The position numbers and the translations under genes are program-made. This document shows positions 1 to 10,907 of a DNA stretch of 64,000 bases, piece after piece. A model generated the notes under the pieces. The model searched no databases. It worked only from the letters and a program-made list of their open reading frames with translations, and was not told the DNA's origin. Location: NCBI GenBank assembly GCA_035235625.1, contig CP141142.1, positions 26,050,995 to 26,114,994 on the forward strand. Direction: 5' to 3'. The stretch comes from Saururus chinensis. Its lineage: Eukaryota; Streptophyta; Magnoliopsida; Piperales; Saururaceae. Position 1 is the stretch's first letter, and every line of letters begins with the position of its first letter.

Positions 1-647
1 TTCTAAAATCAAATAATAAAATTTTGAACCTCCCTTTGTGCAAAGGTTGCATTCTGCACTAAAATTACTAAACTCTATAGAAACAAATAATCATTTTTGT
101 TTCATGATAAGGCTAGTGGGTTATACATAATACATTATAGGAAAATCTCATACCTTTGGGCCTAGGGATTCACCCATGTTACAACATACAACCCTCGACC
201 TTATCCTAATTATGTGACGCTAACTACCACTTGTCTTTGGGACCATGTAACACCTTGTGTTTTGATAACATCTTGTGACGCCCCGACCCGGAAGCCGACC
301 TAGGCCGGGGGTCCTAAATAGATCAAAACCAAACCTAGAACCGCGGCGCACTCTAAGTGTGAGAGTCTTCTTGTTTTTCTACGTGCTTCAAAACTTTAGT
401 GCTCCGTTACGCGTAGGCCAGAACATACCAATTATATAACTAATTCGGACCGGGCCAACGCTGCCTTGCCGTTGGTTTCCTACGTACATATCGGATAACA
501 TCCACGATGTTATTCCGATACGATCGGATCCAGACGTAGTTCTGCCTATTGGCTACTACATACAACCGGCATACCAAAAATACATACATATAAAATATGT
601 ATCTCCAAATATTTAATCGGAGTTATACTAAAACCCGGATTGCACGC

Positions 648-1010
648 ATCACACGTCTCGCTCTATCATAGAGTGAGATGGAACACAATCATAGGTCTCG
701 CTCTATCACTGAGCTGAGACCGAACACACACACAACACGTCTCTCTCTAACCTAGAGCGAGATGACACACATCATGGCCTATAAGCACAACATATCATAA
801 TATAAACATACGCACAACTCGTCTCTCTCTAACCCAGAGCGAGACGGCACACATCATGGCATACAAGCACATATCATGGCATATAAGCATAGCATATCAT
901 AATATAAACATACGCACAACCTGTCTCTCTCTAACCCAGAGCGAGATGGCGTACATCATGGCATATAAGCACAACATATCATAATATAAGCATAGCAAGC
1001 ATATGGATTA
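648..1010 (-). repeat. Tandem array of imperfect palindromes inside the minus-strand solo LTR
   Basis: Five copies of a palindromic core of the form GTCTCNCTCTA...AGAGNGAGAC lie at about 653, 697, 739, 821 and 922. They are joined by spacers containing CATCATGGC(A/C)TA(T/C)AAGCAC and ATATCATAATATAA. Spacing is irregular, from 40 to about 100 bp. The plus-strand sister LTR has only one remnant of the core (around 9000-9015). Confidence 0.75.
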
Positions 1011-1658
1011 TAGCATAGCACACATCATAACTAGCACATGTCGTTCTATAATTAAAATAGGAGGTAAGAAACTCTTACTCCCCTGATGTCTCACGAGGTA
1101 GTGGTATTCGGGATGCTCGTTTCTAGGCATCCTCCCCTTCAGATCCGGAGACAGCGGACAGAGCCTCCTCTAGCCTCCATACGTTTACCGCCTTGCACCA
1201 AAAGACGACCCGACCAACTCTCCCCTTTCCCAGAGACTTCTCATTTTTTGCGCCTGTGGGCGGCTGACAGAACCTCCCCTACTTGGGGTGTTCCTCACAC
1301 ATCGTGGCCCTTCGGTGGAGAATGAAGCCTCCCCTACTTTGGGCCACTTCTCTTGATTTGGCCTGATAACAGAGGACGAAGCCTCCTCTCTCACCGGGCC
1401 ATCTCTCTCACTCTTGGGGCAGGAGGGTGTCGGACAAAGCCTCCTCTTGCCCTGGGTCGTTCCTCCCTTTTAGGAGCACCAACTCAAGGAATGGACCATG
1501 TCATTGCGTAGATCACCCTCGAATTAGCTAGGAACACCTCAAGAACGGAAGAAAACGGACTCCGAACGAGTCCAAAAACTCCTCCCGAAAAATGAACGGA
1601 ATCCAAATTTATAGGGGAGAAGCCAAGGGCGTACGAAATGCCCCCGGAGCCGCACGCG

Positions 1659-1981
1659 TGTTGTGTCCGGTGTAGGCATAATTGGTACGCAGGAGTTCTA
1701 CGCAGGGAAAGGGAAAGAAGCTAGAAGAAAGGGAAAGGAGTTCTGGAATTACTTCAATAACATGCCAACAAAGGAAGAAGACGACCCCCTTTATGGGGAG
1801 TCGCGCCCCACATTGAGAGTCATGTCACTAGTGGGCCCGGTTCACCCGTGGTCCACTAGTGCGCCAGTTTCTACAGTTTCTACTAATCAAAATTACAATA
1901 ATCAACTGCTAACTAGCCTACTGACATAATAAAGAACTAAAATAAAGGAAATACTATCCACTAGTGCACCCGTGCACAACA
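1659..1981 (-). repeat. 3' LTR of the chromovirus
   Basis: On the minus strand it runs TGTTGTGCAC...GGACACAACA. It is the downstream LTR of the leftward-reading element and aligns end to end with 6659-7000 apart from a short deletion near 1805. Confidence 0.92.
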
Positions 1982-2011
1982 CTCCACCATGCTTCCGCAC
2001 ATGCCTTGTCC

Positions 2012-2278
2012 TCAAGGCGACCACGAAGGATACCGGAGCAAAAACTCATCCTCAGACAACCACGTAGCGTCCTCCAGTGGTTGGCCCTGCCAAGAGACTA
2101 AAACCTCGGTGATAATCCGACCAGAACGGCATACACAATGCTTGTCAAGCAGTGCTGCAGGAACCGGCTCAGACGAGGCGACAGGGCCCATCAAGGGAAG
2201 AGGGGAAGCATCCATAGCCAGGGTAGGGGCACCAATGCAATGATGCAGCCGAGAAACATGAAAAACTGGATGAACCAA
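2012..2278 (-). pseudogene. Chromodomain-like C-terminal tail of integrase
   Basis: After a second frameshift near 2290 the original frame returns and reads VHPVFHVSRLHHCIG, then VLVSWQGQPLEDATWLSEDEF. The W-x-G-x-x-x-x-x-ATW pattern is the shortened chromodomain of plant chromoviruses, which directs insertion to particular chromatin. The aromatic cage cannot be judged fully, so the subclass is not assigned. Confidence 0.75.
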
Positions 2279-2299
2279 CGAACCCGCGGGTAAAGTGAG

Positions 2300-3319
2300 G
2301 CGATAGCAACCGAACCCACTCTCTCTTCGACAACATAGGGCCCATGAAATCGTGGAGCAAGCTTAGAGTGCTCAGGCTGGAACAAAGAGGACTGACGCTG
2401 AGGAAGGACTGAAACATAAACCAAGTCTCCCACGGCAAACTCGCGCTCAGTGTGATGGCTGTCATAAATCTGCTTCATTCGGTTTTGAGCGGCAGACAGG
2501 TTCTCTTTGAGCTGACGAAGGACCTCATCCCGAGTCTGTAGCATGTAGTCGACCTCTGCCACGGAAGACCGATGAGGCACATAGGACAGCACATTAGGAG
2601 GCGGCCTGCCATACAAAATCTGAAAAGGAGTGAACCCAGCACGAGTGTGATAGGCGGTGTTATAAGACCACAGCCCAAGGAAGAAGTTGAAGCCAACGTC
2701 GGGGCTGATCCATAGCGAAGCAACGCAAATACTGCTCTAAACAACGGTTCACAACCTCTGTCTGTCCATCCGTCTGGGGGTGGTATGCGGTGCTCATGTG
2801 GAGAGAAGTGCCCTAGAGAGTGAAAAATTCTTGCCAAAACTGAGAGATGAAAACCCGGTCGCGATCAGAGACCACCGTGCGAGGCATACCATGTAACTTG
2901 GCCACGTCCCTAACATAAAGTTCTGCCACTGACTTAGCTGTGTAGGGATGACCTAGAGCACAAAAATGGGCATATTTAGATAGCCTATCGACGACCACCA
3001 TAATCACCGACTTGCCTTGAACCAACAGTAAGGCCTCAACAAAGTCCATGGAAACATCGTCCCAAACCTGATCTGGAATGGGCAAGGGCTGGAGCAACCC
3101 GGCCGGTGAGGTAGTGGCGGACTTGGCACGCTGACAGACATCACAAGCAGCCACAAAATCAGTCACTGCACGACAAACACCCTTCCACAAGAAGCTCTAA
3201 CTGACCCGTTTATAAGTGCGAAGAGCACCCTCATGACCCGCCAAGGGAGAAGCATGGAAGTGAGCGAGGAGACGCTGGCGCAGGTCTGTCACCGCTGGCA
3301 CCCAAAGACGGTCCTTCCA
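2300..3319 (-). pseudogene. Chromovirus integrase, two stops and a frameshift
   Basis: Integrase inserts the DNA copy. The HHCC zinc finger runs from HFHASPLAGH to CDVCQRAK (about 3300-3110), with a TAG at 3197-3199 inside it. The catalytic core follows: SMDFVEAL, VVVDRLSKYAHF, VVSDRDRVF. A TAG at 2813-2815 falls in the conserved segment leading to [11 protein letters not shown], and one or two bases have been lost near 2665, shifting the frame before the [15 protein letters not shown] part. The C-terminal segment (2616 to about 2300), with LVYVSV and KLAPRFHGPY, is the usual integrase tail. Confidence 0.9.
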
Positions 3320-3899
3320 AAAGAGAAGACCATCCTTCCATGCAAAACCAGGGTGCGCCGCTGGGTTGGCCTGAAGGCCCGCAATCAGAGTGGAGGTTGA
3401 GCAATCATCCGTATAAGCCTGCTGCAATTCATCAAGAAAGGGATAAACAGGGCTGGAAATAGCCAAACACAAACCTGGGTTGGCACGGCGAGACAGTGCA
3501 TCAGCCACAGTGTTGTCCAATTCCCGCTTGTACACGACCTCATAGTCATAACCCAAGAGCTTACTAACCCATCACTGCTGTGCGGGTGTGGACACCCGCT
3601 GTTCGAGAAAATACTTGAGTGGCTGATGGTCAGTGCGAATGAGAAACTGCCGGCCAAGCAAATAAGGGCGCCACTTCTTGACCACAAGGACAATGCCGAG
3701 CATCTCTTTCTCGTAGACGGAGAGGGACAGAGAACGACCAGCCAAAGCCTTATTGAAATAGGCAATGGGACGCTCCTCCTGAAGTAGTACCGCCCTGAGG
3801 CCGGCATCCGACGCATCGGTCTCGACCACGAATGGCCGGCTGAAATCTGGTAGAATCAAAACAGGGGCGGTCGCCATAGCCTGTTTCAACTCCTCAAAG
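3320..3899 (-). pseudogene. Chromovirus RNase H, broken by a stop
   Basis: The RNase H domain removes template RNA during reverse transcription. The text FVVETDASDAG, then YEKEMLGIV and RTDHQPLKYF, gives the D, E and D positions of the gypsy RNase H. A TGA at 3572-3574 interrupts it just before the WVSKLLGYDYEV segment; CGA (Arg) to TGA is the simplest source. The last catalytic region, DNTVADALSRR, lies just after the stop in the same frame. Confidence 0.88.
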
Positions 3900-4719
3900 G
3901 CGGCCTGGGCAGTGTCGGACCAACAAAAAGCACCTTTCTGCAACAGCTGAGTGAGCGGTCGAGCAATCTCGCCATAGCAGTGAATAAAGCACCGGTAATA
4001 GCCAGTAAGACCAAGGAAACCTCGTAGCACCCGGGCACACGTAGGGGTCGGCCAGGATAACATGGTGGTCACCTTCGAGGGGTCCGTAGCCACACCGTCA
4101 TGAGTGATGACATGACCCAAGTATTCGACCTGTGAACTGCCAAACGAACACTTTGAGCATTTAAGAAACAATGAGTTAGTTTGCAGGATATCAAAGACAG
4201 ACCTGAGGTGTTCCAAATGTTCGCCCCATGACTTGCTATAAACCAGAATATCGTCGAAGAACACCAAGATAAAGCGGCGGAGGATGGGCCTGAAGAGGTC
4301 ATTCATAAGGGTCTAAAAAGTAGAGGGCGCGTTCGTGAGGCCGAACGGCATAACCAAGAACTCAAAATGACCATCATGAGTACGGAAGGCAGTCTTATGC
4401 ACATCGGAGGGTTGCATGCGGATCTGATGGTAACCGGAACGAAGGTCAAGCTTACTGAAGACAGTAGCACCAGCCAACTCGTCCAATAGTTCCTCCACCA
4501 CCTGTATAGGATACTTGTCCTTCACTGTAATTGCATTCAGCGCCCGATAATCCACACAGAAGCACCAAGTACCATCTTTCTTACGGACCAGCAACACTGG
4601 GGAAGAAAAAGAGCTCGTGCTAGGCCAAATGATACTTGAAGAAAGCATGTCCGCTACTAGGCGCTCGATCTCAGCCTTCTGAATGTATGGATAACGGTAG
4701 GGGCGTACATTAGCGGGAG
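3900..4719 (-). pseudogene. Chromovirus reverse transcriptase, broken by a stop
   Basis: This is the polymerase that copies the element's RNA into DNA. Visible landmarks are VRPYRYP near the start, [24 protein letters not shown] (first catalytic Asp), [12 protein letters not shown], and FFDD at 4250-4261, the position of the usual Y-x-DD catalytic pair. A TAG at 4313-4315 replaces an expected Gln between the TF and TLMN motifs; reading continues in the same frame. Both catalytic Asp residues of the DD pair remain. Confidence 0.92.
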
Positions 4720-5389
4720 CAGCACTGGGCAGAATGGGAATAGAGTGGTCATGAGCCCTCACCGGTGGAAGGTCTGTTGGCGCAGCAAACACTGGCCCAT
4801 ATGCTGTCAAAAGATCAAGCAGGTCCTGCGGCACGTCATCCTGTATCACGTCCACCGACGCCCGCTGCTGGAGGAAGAGTCCTTGTGCGACGAACCTAAA
4901 GAAGGACCCCGCTGCTTGGGCAGAAAGGAGAGTGCCGGGCTGTGAGCCTTGGAGACGTACCCGCTGTCCATGCAATGCGAAATCCATCACCAGTTCCTTA
5001 AAGTTCCAAAGAACATCCCCAAGCTCCTGGAGCCACTGCACCCCCAACACCACGTCCGCCCCCTTCGTTGGCAGTAAAAAGAGGTCGGTCACGAAGGTGT
5101 GGCCCTGGATGGAGAGTGCCGCCTATGCACAGATGCCTGAACTGCGGAGGTGCTTGCCATCACCAATCACTACATCAAAGGGGGTAGAGTCAGACACAAA
5201 GCAACCTAGCCGCTGCACCACCTTATCGTTAATGAAGTTGTGCGTCGATCCACTGTCAATCAGAATGGCGACCTGTTGCCGCTTGAGGTAACCCTGTACC
5301 CTCATCGTACGCGGAGTGAAGGCCCCTGAGAAAGCATGCACAGAGATCTCTGGCAATGTATCCACAGGGTACAGAGAATCAGGCTCATC
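4720..5389 (-). pseudogene. Chromovirus aspartic protease region, broken by a stop
   Basis: The retropepsin domain cleaves the polyprotein. The active-site motif DSGS lies at 5246-5257, preceded by hydrophobic residues (AILI) and followed by HNFI, as in gypsy proteases. A TAG at 5123-5125 interrupts the frame about 40 residues later. The second half of the domain, ending near the [11 protein letters not shown] motif around 5050, continues in the same frame. The segment from about 5000 to 4720 links protease to RT and shows no recognisable domain. Confidence 0.82.
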
Positions 5390-6628
5390 AGTACCCCCGG
5401 ACTCCTCATCGATCTCCTCCACTAATAGACTCCCTTTGACGGAACAATGGTGCCCCGGAGCAAACTTCTCATCGCAGCAAAAACAGAGTCCTTTTGCATG
5501 ACGATCCTCCATTTGGGCAGGAGTGAGACAACGGACAATCGGGCCGGCCGGAGGAGGAGCTTGGCCAACGCAGCCAGGTTGGTTGCTGGCTGAAACGGCA
5601 AGGGGAGAGGCGGACACAGCAGTCCGAGGAAAAGGGCCGAGCCTGCCTCCCCGTCGCTGTCGAGTCAACTTCTCCTCCTCAATACGTGCGTGGCGCACTA
5701 CCTCCCGCATGCTGGAACAGGGAAAATTGCGCATCTCCTCAGAAATCTCAGGCTTAAGTCCTCGCTTGAACGTACCCACCAGGGTGGCCACCGGCCAATC
5801 AGGGAGGCGATTAGCCACCTTCATGAACTCCGTGTAGTAGGCACGCACGGTGGATGTCTGGCGCAGGGAGGACAACATCTCATTGAAATCTTGGAACTCA
5901 TTGGGCCCGAACTGGATGCATAATTCATCGGAGAAGGCGACCCAGGTTGGGTAGCGCACCTCCTTCTCAAAGCTCTAATACCACACTGATGCATCCCCGT
6001 CGAGATGGAAGGCCGCTATGCGCAGCTGTTCAGCCTCCAACTGTGTTCCCTGGTAGGCAAAAAATTTCTCCGCCTTGTAGAGCCACTCTACAGGGTCGTC
6101 ATCTCCGTTATAACGTGGAAACTGTAGATAGGCCAAACGTGGTTCTACCCCACCCCGAAGTGCTCCCCGGTGCCCTGGATACTCCTCCCAATCATCCTCC
6201 ATCTCCTGGTGAAGATTTCGGGGAGGCGGCACCATTGGGGCATTTTTCCGAACACCTGGTGCGCCTCGCGAATCCCAGGCCTGGCGCTTTCCTTCCAGGG
6301 CATGATCGACAGTGCCAAAGCGTACACTGTCCTGAGTAAAGCGCATCTCGCGGTCAACAGGCACTGAGAAGTCAGAGCGGAGGAGTTCAGGAGCCTGGGA
6401 CGGTCCCCCCTTCTCCATGGGGGCTGGCGGCCTGGACACCAGAGGGGGTGCGCGCTCAGCCTGATTCTGGGCTACAACGATTCCCAGTGCATCAATCTTG
6501 GCCATGAGTTGCGCCATCGTGACCTTGCTGCCGGTCTCCAGTGCTGATTCGGGGCTGTTCACAGAGACGAGAGTCTCTTTCTCGGGCTGGTTCTCCGGGG
6601 CCGTGGCAGCTTGCTTGCCTCGAGCCAT
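5390..6628 (-). pseudogene. gag: Chromovirus gag (capsid and zinc knuckle), broken by a stop
   Basis: Gag forms the particle around the element's RNA. The likely start is the ATG at 6628 (protein start MARGKQAATAP); a slightly longer reading from the LTR is also open. The frame runs through a retrotransposon-gag capsid region, meets a TAG at 5975-5977 after DASVWY, and continues in the same frame. The zinc knuckle at 5444-5485 reads CFCCDEKFAPGHHC, the CX2C...GHXC variant common in plant chromoviruses. The stretch before it is basic and proline-rich. Protease follows in the same frame, so gag and pol form one polyprotein. The exact gag end is not visible and is approximate. Confidence 0.85.
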
Positions 6629-6645
6629 GGCCGGGGATCGTAAAA

Positions 6646-6657
6646 GCTCCGATACCA
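6646..6657 (-). other. Primer-binding site, initiator tRNA-Met type
   Basis: The minus strand reads TGGTATCGGAGC one base after the 5' LTR end. It differs by one base from the standard TGGTATCAGAGC site. Confidence 0.88.
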
Positions 6658-6658
6658 A

Positions 6659-7000
6659 TGTTGTGCCCGGTGTAGGCACAATTGGTACGCAGGAGTTCTA
6701 CGCAGGGAAAGGGAAAGAAGCTGGAAGAAAGGGAAAGGAGTTCTGGAATTACTTCAATAACATGCCAACAAAGGAAGAAGACGACCCCCTTTATGGGGAG
6801 TTGTGCCCCACTTTGGGAGTAGCACCCCACATTGAGAGTCGTGTCACTAGTGGGCCCGGTTCACCCATAGTCCACTAGTGTGCCAGTTTCTACAGTTTCT
6901 ACTAATCAAAATTACAATAATCAACTGCTAACTAGCCTACTGACATAATAAAGAACTAAAATAAAGGAAATACTATCCACTAGTGCACCCGTGCACAATA
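6659..7000 (-). repeat. 5' LTR of the chromovirus
   Basis: This is the upstream LTR; its end is fixed by the primer site immediately inside. It begins TATTG on the minus strand where the other LTR has TGTTG. It also carries an extra 19-bp stretch near 6800-6820, a local partial repeat of the GCACCCCAC text. Confidence 0.92.
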
Positions 7001-8221
7001 GCGTGCCTACGCAATGTGCGACGTGCAAGCCATGCGCGTGAAGCGTGCGACCGTGTTGCGTGCTCGCAGAGCGCGGTCCAACCCCGCGGCATACGGGGCT
7101 CGGCCCTGCGTCGCGGGCCCCCCTCCATGCGGCGCCACTGGCGTCATGATGATGCCAGCTAATTCAACCTTTTCTGATTAAAATAATATTTTTCCATATT
7201 ATTTTAATCCAAAAATATCTAAACTTTAACACGCGATATCTTCTTACCCCAAAGTCAGAATCACTTGTTCTTAGTACCGATGGACTCATATCAATGAGCC
7301 CTTTGAAACAAGACCTTGATAGGTTATCCCACTCTTTTTGAGTGGGCCCTGCCCATGTGGTACGCTTCTCGAGGTTGTGGCTTTCGCTCCCGGCCTCCGT
7401 TTTGCGTGTTCTTCGATTCAGTACACTTGTTACTACGAGCTCTACCCGGATACTAGGATTTCACCGAATGACACCCCCTAACACTAATTTCAAATTACTA
7501 AATTACCTTAACCCCCTGGGTTAAGCATAACCAAAAAACGGGTCGTTACACATCTAACCCAAGGGGTTAGGGGTAATCATGTAATTTTTTGTTACATTTT
7601 AAGGGGTTTCAATGGATCAAAGAACACGCACAATAGAGGTTGGGAGCAAAAGTTACAACCTCAAAAAGTGTGTCATGGGCTGAACCTACATAAAAAGTGC
7701 AGAATAGCCTACCATGTGGGGTCTAGTTTCAAATGACTCATCGACATGAGTCCATCAATACCAAGAATGCGCAATTCTAACTTTGGGGTAGGAAGTTACC
7801 GTGTTTTAAAGTTAAAATTGTGTTTGATTAAAATTAAAAAAATGGAGAGAAGGATAGAATAAATGATGTCAACAGCACCAAGCCGAGCCGTGTTGTGCCA
7901 TGCAATCGTAGTCGTCTGTGCGATGCGGGCCGTGTGATCGTGACATACACCCAGCTTCAATGAGCGCTCTGCATGCACCGCATAGACATGTGCATCACAC
8001 GCATGTCATTCGTGTACGTGGCATCACGAACGAGTGACACGTGTTGCGTGCATGATTGCTCATTTGGAGCTTCTGCCATATGCTCATGTGCCTTCTCCTG
8101 ATTTCCATCCAAACTTCTAGGAGAGTTTTTTTGGTTCATTTGGAGTCTATTTTCGTCCATTCAAGAGACATTCTTAGCTAATTTGATGATGTTTTATGCA
8201 ATAGAAGTGTTCATTCCTCGA

Positions 8222-8720
8222 GCTGGCGATTGTGTAAGTGGGGAATATCCCAGAGCAAGAGGAGGCTCTGCCCATCACCCTCCAGCCCCAAAGAAAGAAA
8301 AGTGGCCCAGAGCAAGAGGAGTCTTCATCCTTTGTAGTATCGGACCACAATGAGGGAAGTAGCCCAGAGTAGGGGAGGCCTTGTCCCCCACCAAAGGGCC
8401 ACGTAGTGAGAGAGAAATATCCACGTGTTAAGGGGAGATCTGTCCATAGCCTACGAGAGGGGAAAGAGGAAAGAGTCTCCAGGTAAGTGGAAAGTCTGCC
8501 CATCGCCTATGGGTACATAAAGAGAAGAAGCGTCTCCTGGTAGGGAAGATTTTGTCCGTTACCTATGAGTACGAAAAGTGTAAAGTGTCCCGGGTTAAAG
8601 GGAAGAATTATTTTGGATTAAAGAGAGGTGATATTCGCCACCTTCAGATGCAATGAGAAAGATATTCCGAAGCAAAATGAGGTTATGCCTGTTATCTCTA
8701 GACTTGAAGGGGAGGACACC
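8222..8720 (+). repeat. Degenerate 56-60-bp tandem repeat in the plus-strand solo LTR
   Basis: About eight diverged units share the pattern of a CCCAGAG-like block, then GGGGAGGCTCTGCCC-like text, then CACC or CCTA(T/C)GAG. The matching part of the minus-strand sister LTR (1085-1460, reverse sense) shows the same organisation with GGACARAGCCTCCTC motifs. Confidence 0.6.
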
Positions 8721-10081
8721 CAGAGGAAACGAGCAACTCCAAACGCCGCAAATTCCGAAACTATAGGGGAGTATGCATTTCTGACTTTCTGATCTAATTT
8801 GATTTATATGCATGTGTATCTTTATTAGTAATATCATTATATATAATTTGCAATGCTATGATCCGATGTGTTTTGATATGCTTTTATCTAATATGATCTG
8901 ATAAGCTCTACAATGCTTTGTTTAATCTGATATGCTCCGATCTAATCTGTTATGAAATAATATGATCTAATTTGCTTTGTTGTGTATTCTGCTCCGCTTT
9001 GTGATAGAGTGAGATGTGTCTGTTCGCTAATTTATTGGCTTTCATTCGACTTTGATGATTTATGAAGTTTCCATATGATTCTGGAGGATTTATTTGGATA
9101 TAAAGAAGTACATATTTTAACGTATATGATTTTGTGGTGCTTGATCCATGTAATAGCCGTAAGGCAAAACTACGTTCAGATCCGATTGTATTAGAATAAT
9201 ATTATAATGTTATCCAATACGTATATAGGCAACATTGGCCCGATCCAAGTTAGTTATAAAATAGGTTTGTTCTAGTCTATGCACAACGAAGCACTAAAGC
9301 TCTGTAGTGCATAAAGGAACATTACGAGAGTCAACCGCTCCTAGTTGGTATGTTTTGGTTTTTATAAAAAATTAAATTACTCCAATTTTTGTGTTCCAAA
9401 CATTCCCGATCCAGGTCGGTTTTCTAGATCAGGGTGTTATAGGCCAAATGATAATCATTGTTACATAATCAAAATTTGGTGACAACACAAGTGTTATGTA
9501 TGCAAATCTATGCACTTCATGGTTGCATTCTATATGATTTATACATTAAAAATAACTTAAAATGCTTTGGCCACTCCTAAGTCATCTCAACGGATGTAGG
9601 AACTTAATTTGTACTTATCACCTTTTCATACAACAAAATAAATGCAAATAACTATCAAACAATCAAAAAATATCCATACACAAAATTGACAAGGGTTTTT
9701 TTGTCAATTTTGTAATCAAGCTTTTGGGATTTAGCTAGGGGTTCCCATCATCACACACAATAATTAAAAAATATAGTCCACAGTCTATGTATAGTCCTTC
9801 AAAAAAAGTTTAAAAAAATTGTACAAGTTGGAAGCACTAAGGCCCCTTAAAAAAATGTACATTAATTCCTTATGACTGCATCCAACTCCAAATGTGATCC
9901 TTGAATTCTGGTGTCGTTTATAGTATGTCTAATGTACACTCTCTCACAAAGTTACAGAAGTGGTGTACACAACAATTTAAAAAAATTAATAAAACATTTG
10001 ATTGCAATTTAATCCCCTAGATAACCCATGACATTAATAAAGCCCTTAAAGGATAACTAAAACACATCCATGTGCAATCAT

Positions 10082-10112
10082 GCGCACGCGCACACGCACA
10101 CACACACACACA
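10082..10112. repeat. CA/CG dinucleotide microsatellite
   Basis: A short run of alternating CA and CG dinucleotides lies in the copia leader. The aligned part of the other copy lacks this run, so it probably expanded after the two copies diverged. Confidence 0.8.
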
Positions 10113-10283
10113 TATGTTCTAGAAAAAAATTCAAGAGATTTTGTTTGATCAAGAATAGACCAAACCAGGTCAATAAACCTAGTTTGGAAACGGGTTAGCA
10201 CTTGACCGCGACCCGGGTCAGTGCAAACCCACCCTCAGTGCGGGTCAGTGCAAACCCAAACCCAGCACGGGTAGTGGGTCAAG

Positions 10284-10334
10284 ATGACCCACTTTTGTGG
10301 GTCGTCTTCAACCTCTCGACAGAGAGGTTGAAGA
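10284..10334 (-). other. Two adjacent hairpins in the copia leader
   Basis: Positions 10305-10334 form a perfect 13-bp stem (TCTTCAACCTCTC with its complement) around a 4-nt loop. Positions 10287-10304 form a second hairpin with a GACCCAC/GTGGGTC stem and a 4-nt loop. The same pair recurs in the other copia copy at about 51974-52025. In the second hairpin an A-T pair is replaced by G-C, so pairing is kept. Many retroelement leaders carry dimerisation or packaging structures; that role is inference here. Confidence 0.7.
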
Positions 10335-10907
10335 CACCGGCCGGGGGAAGTTTCTTCGCCCGCCATCGTTTGGTGAAGCCCGCCGGCATCCAGCTGTCAA
10401 AGAGATTTTTGCCCAACGGCGGTGACTTCAAAACCGACTGTAAAATGGACGACAACAATGCTAGTGAGGCCAAATCGAATACGCACAATGAGAAGAGAGA
10501 TCCGGTGGCTGTGCGCGATGCCTGCTGGCAGCCTAGAAGGCCAAAAAACTTTTTTGCCCGATGGTGGAGGTTCTAGATCCGGCGACGATGATTCAAATGT
10601 TCCGATGGCTTTTCGCAATGGCAGTGTCAGACATATCCAAGTCACAGTGAGACGATGGCCCCAGCTAGTGCTTGACGGATCATGTGCTAACGACTGGAGA
10701 AATTGGAATAGTAAAAAAAATTCTAAACTTTATGGCCGCCAAACTATTTTCTCGGCTAGAAAATTTTGCACAGCCCGACAGCAACAGCCTTGGCTAGCAG
10801 TTTGGCAGTCGTCGACAGATTTTGGTAATGCCAGCTAGAGCCCAATGCACGGCGGTGGCGGATCTGGCCAGCAGTCTGAAGTGTCGGCCATCATCATAGT
10901 TAACCAT

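Larger units (their letters stand above)
1659..7000 (-). mobile_element. Reina-like Ty3/gypsy chromovirus, nearly full length, inactivated
   Basis: The element is 5.3 kb with two LTRs of 323 and 342 bp (1659-1981 and 6659-7000), an initiator tRNA-Met primer site at 6646-6657, and gag-pol on the minus strand in the order gag, zinc knuckle, protease, RT, RNase H, integrase, chromodomain-like tail. The LTRs differ by about ten substitutions, all transitions, plus one insertion of about 19 bp, which points to a fairly recent insertion. GCGTG occurs at 1656-1660 and 7001-7005 and may be the target duplication, though it overlaps the terminal TG at the left end. At least six in-frame stops and two frameshifts disable the polyprotein. 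Short LTRs, total length and the CX2C...GHXC knuckle suggest the Reina lineage. Confidence 0.92.
274..7550 (-). mobile_element. Solo LTR, minus strand (family A, about 1.9 kb), interrupted
   Basis: Read on the minus strand the LTR starts TGTAACGACCCG at 7550 and ends GGGGCGTCACA at 274. Perfect 5-bp target duplications CATCT flank it (269-273 and 7551-7555). The site lies 28 bp inside the plus-strand LTR of the same family, so the two are head to head. It is interrupted by the chromovirus at 1659-7000; the remaining 1385 + 550 bp give about 1.94 kb, matching its partner. It carries a palindromic tandem repeat (648-1010) and a second GC-rich repeated stretch (1085-1460). Confidence 0.9.
246..9441 (+). 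mobile_element. Solo LTR, plus strand (family A, about 1.9 kb), interrupted
   Basis: The LTR begins TGTAACACC at 246, continues to 273, is interrupted, and resumes at 7551, ending ...GGGTGTTATA at 9441 (terminal CA mutated to TA). Both ends match the minus-strand LTR at 274-7550, read in the opposite direction. Target duplications are GACCA (241-245) and GGCCA (9442-9446), one mismatch. Without the insertion it is about 1.92 kb. No internal coding region of this family is present, so it is a solo LTR. It carries a run of about 56-60-bp degenerate repeats at 8222-8720. The TGTAACRCCC-type start is typical of large chromovirus LTRs of the Tekay/Del kind; that assignment is inference. Confidence 0.85.

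Noticed and set aside
648..1010. Possible CRISPR-like array
   Set aside because: Units and spacers are irregular, spacers are themselves repetitive, and the context is a plant LTR.
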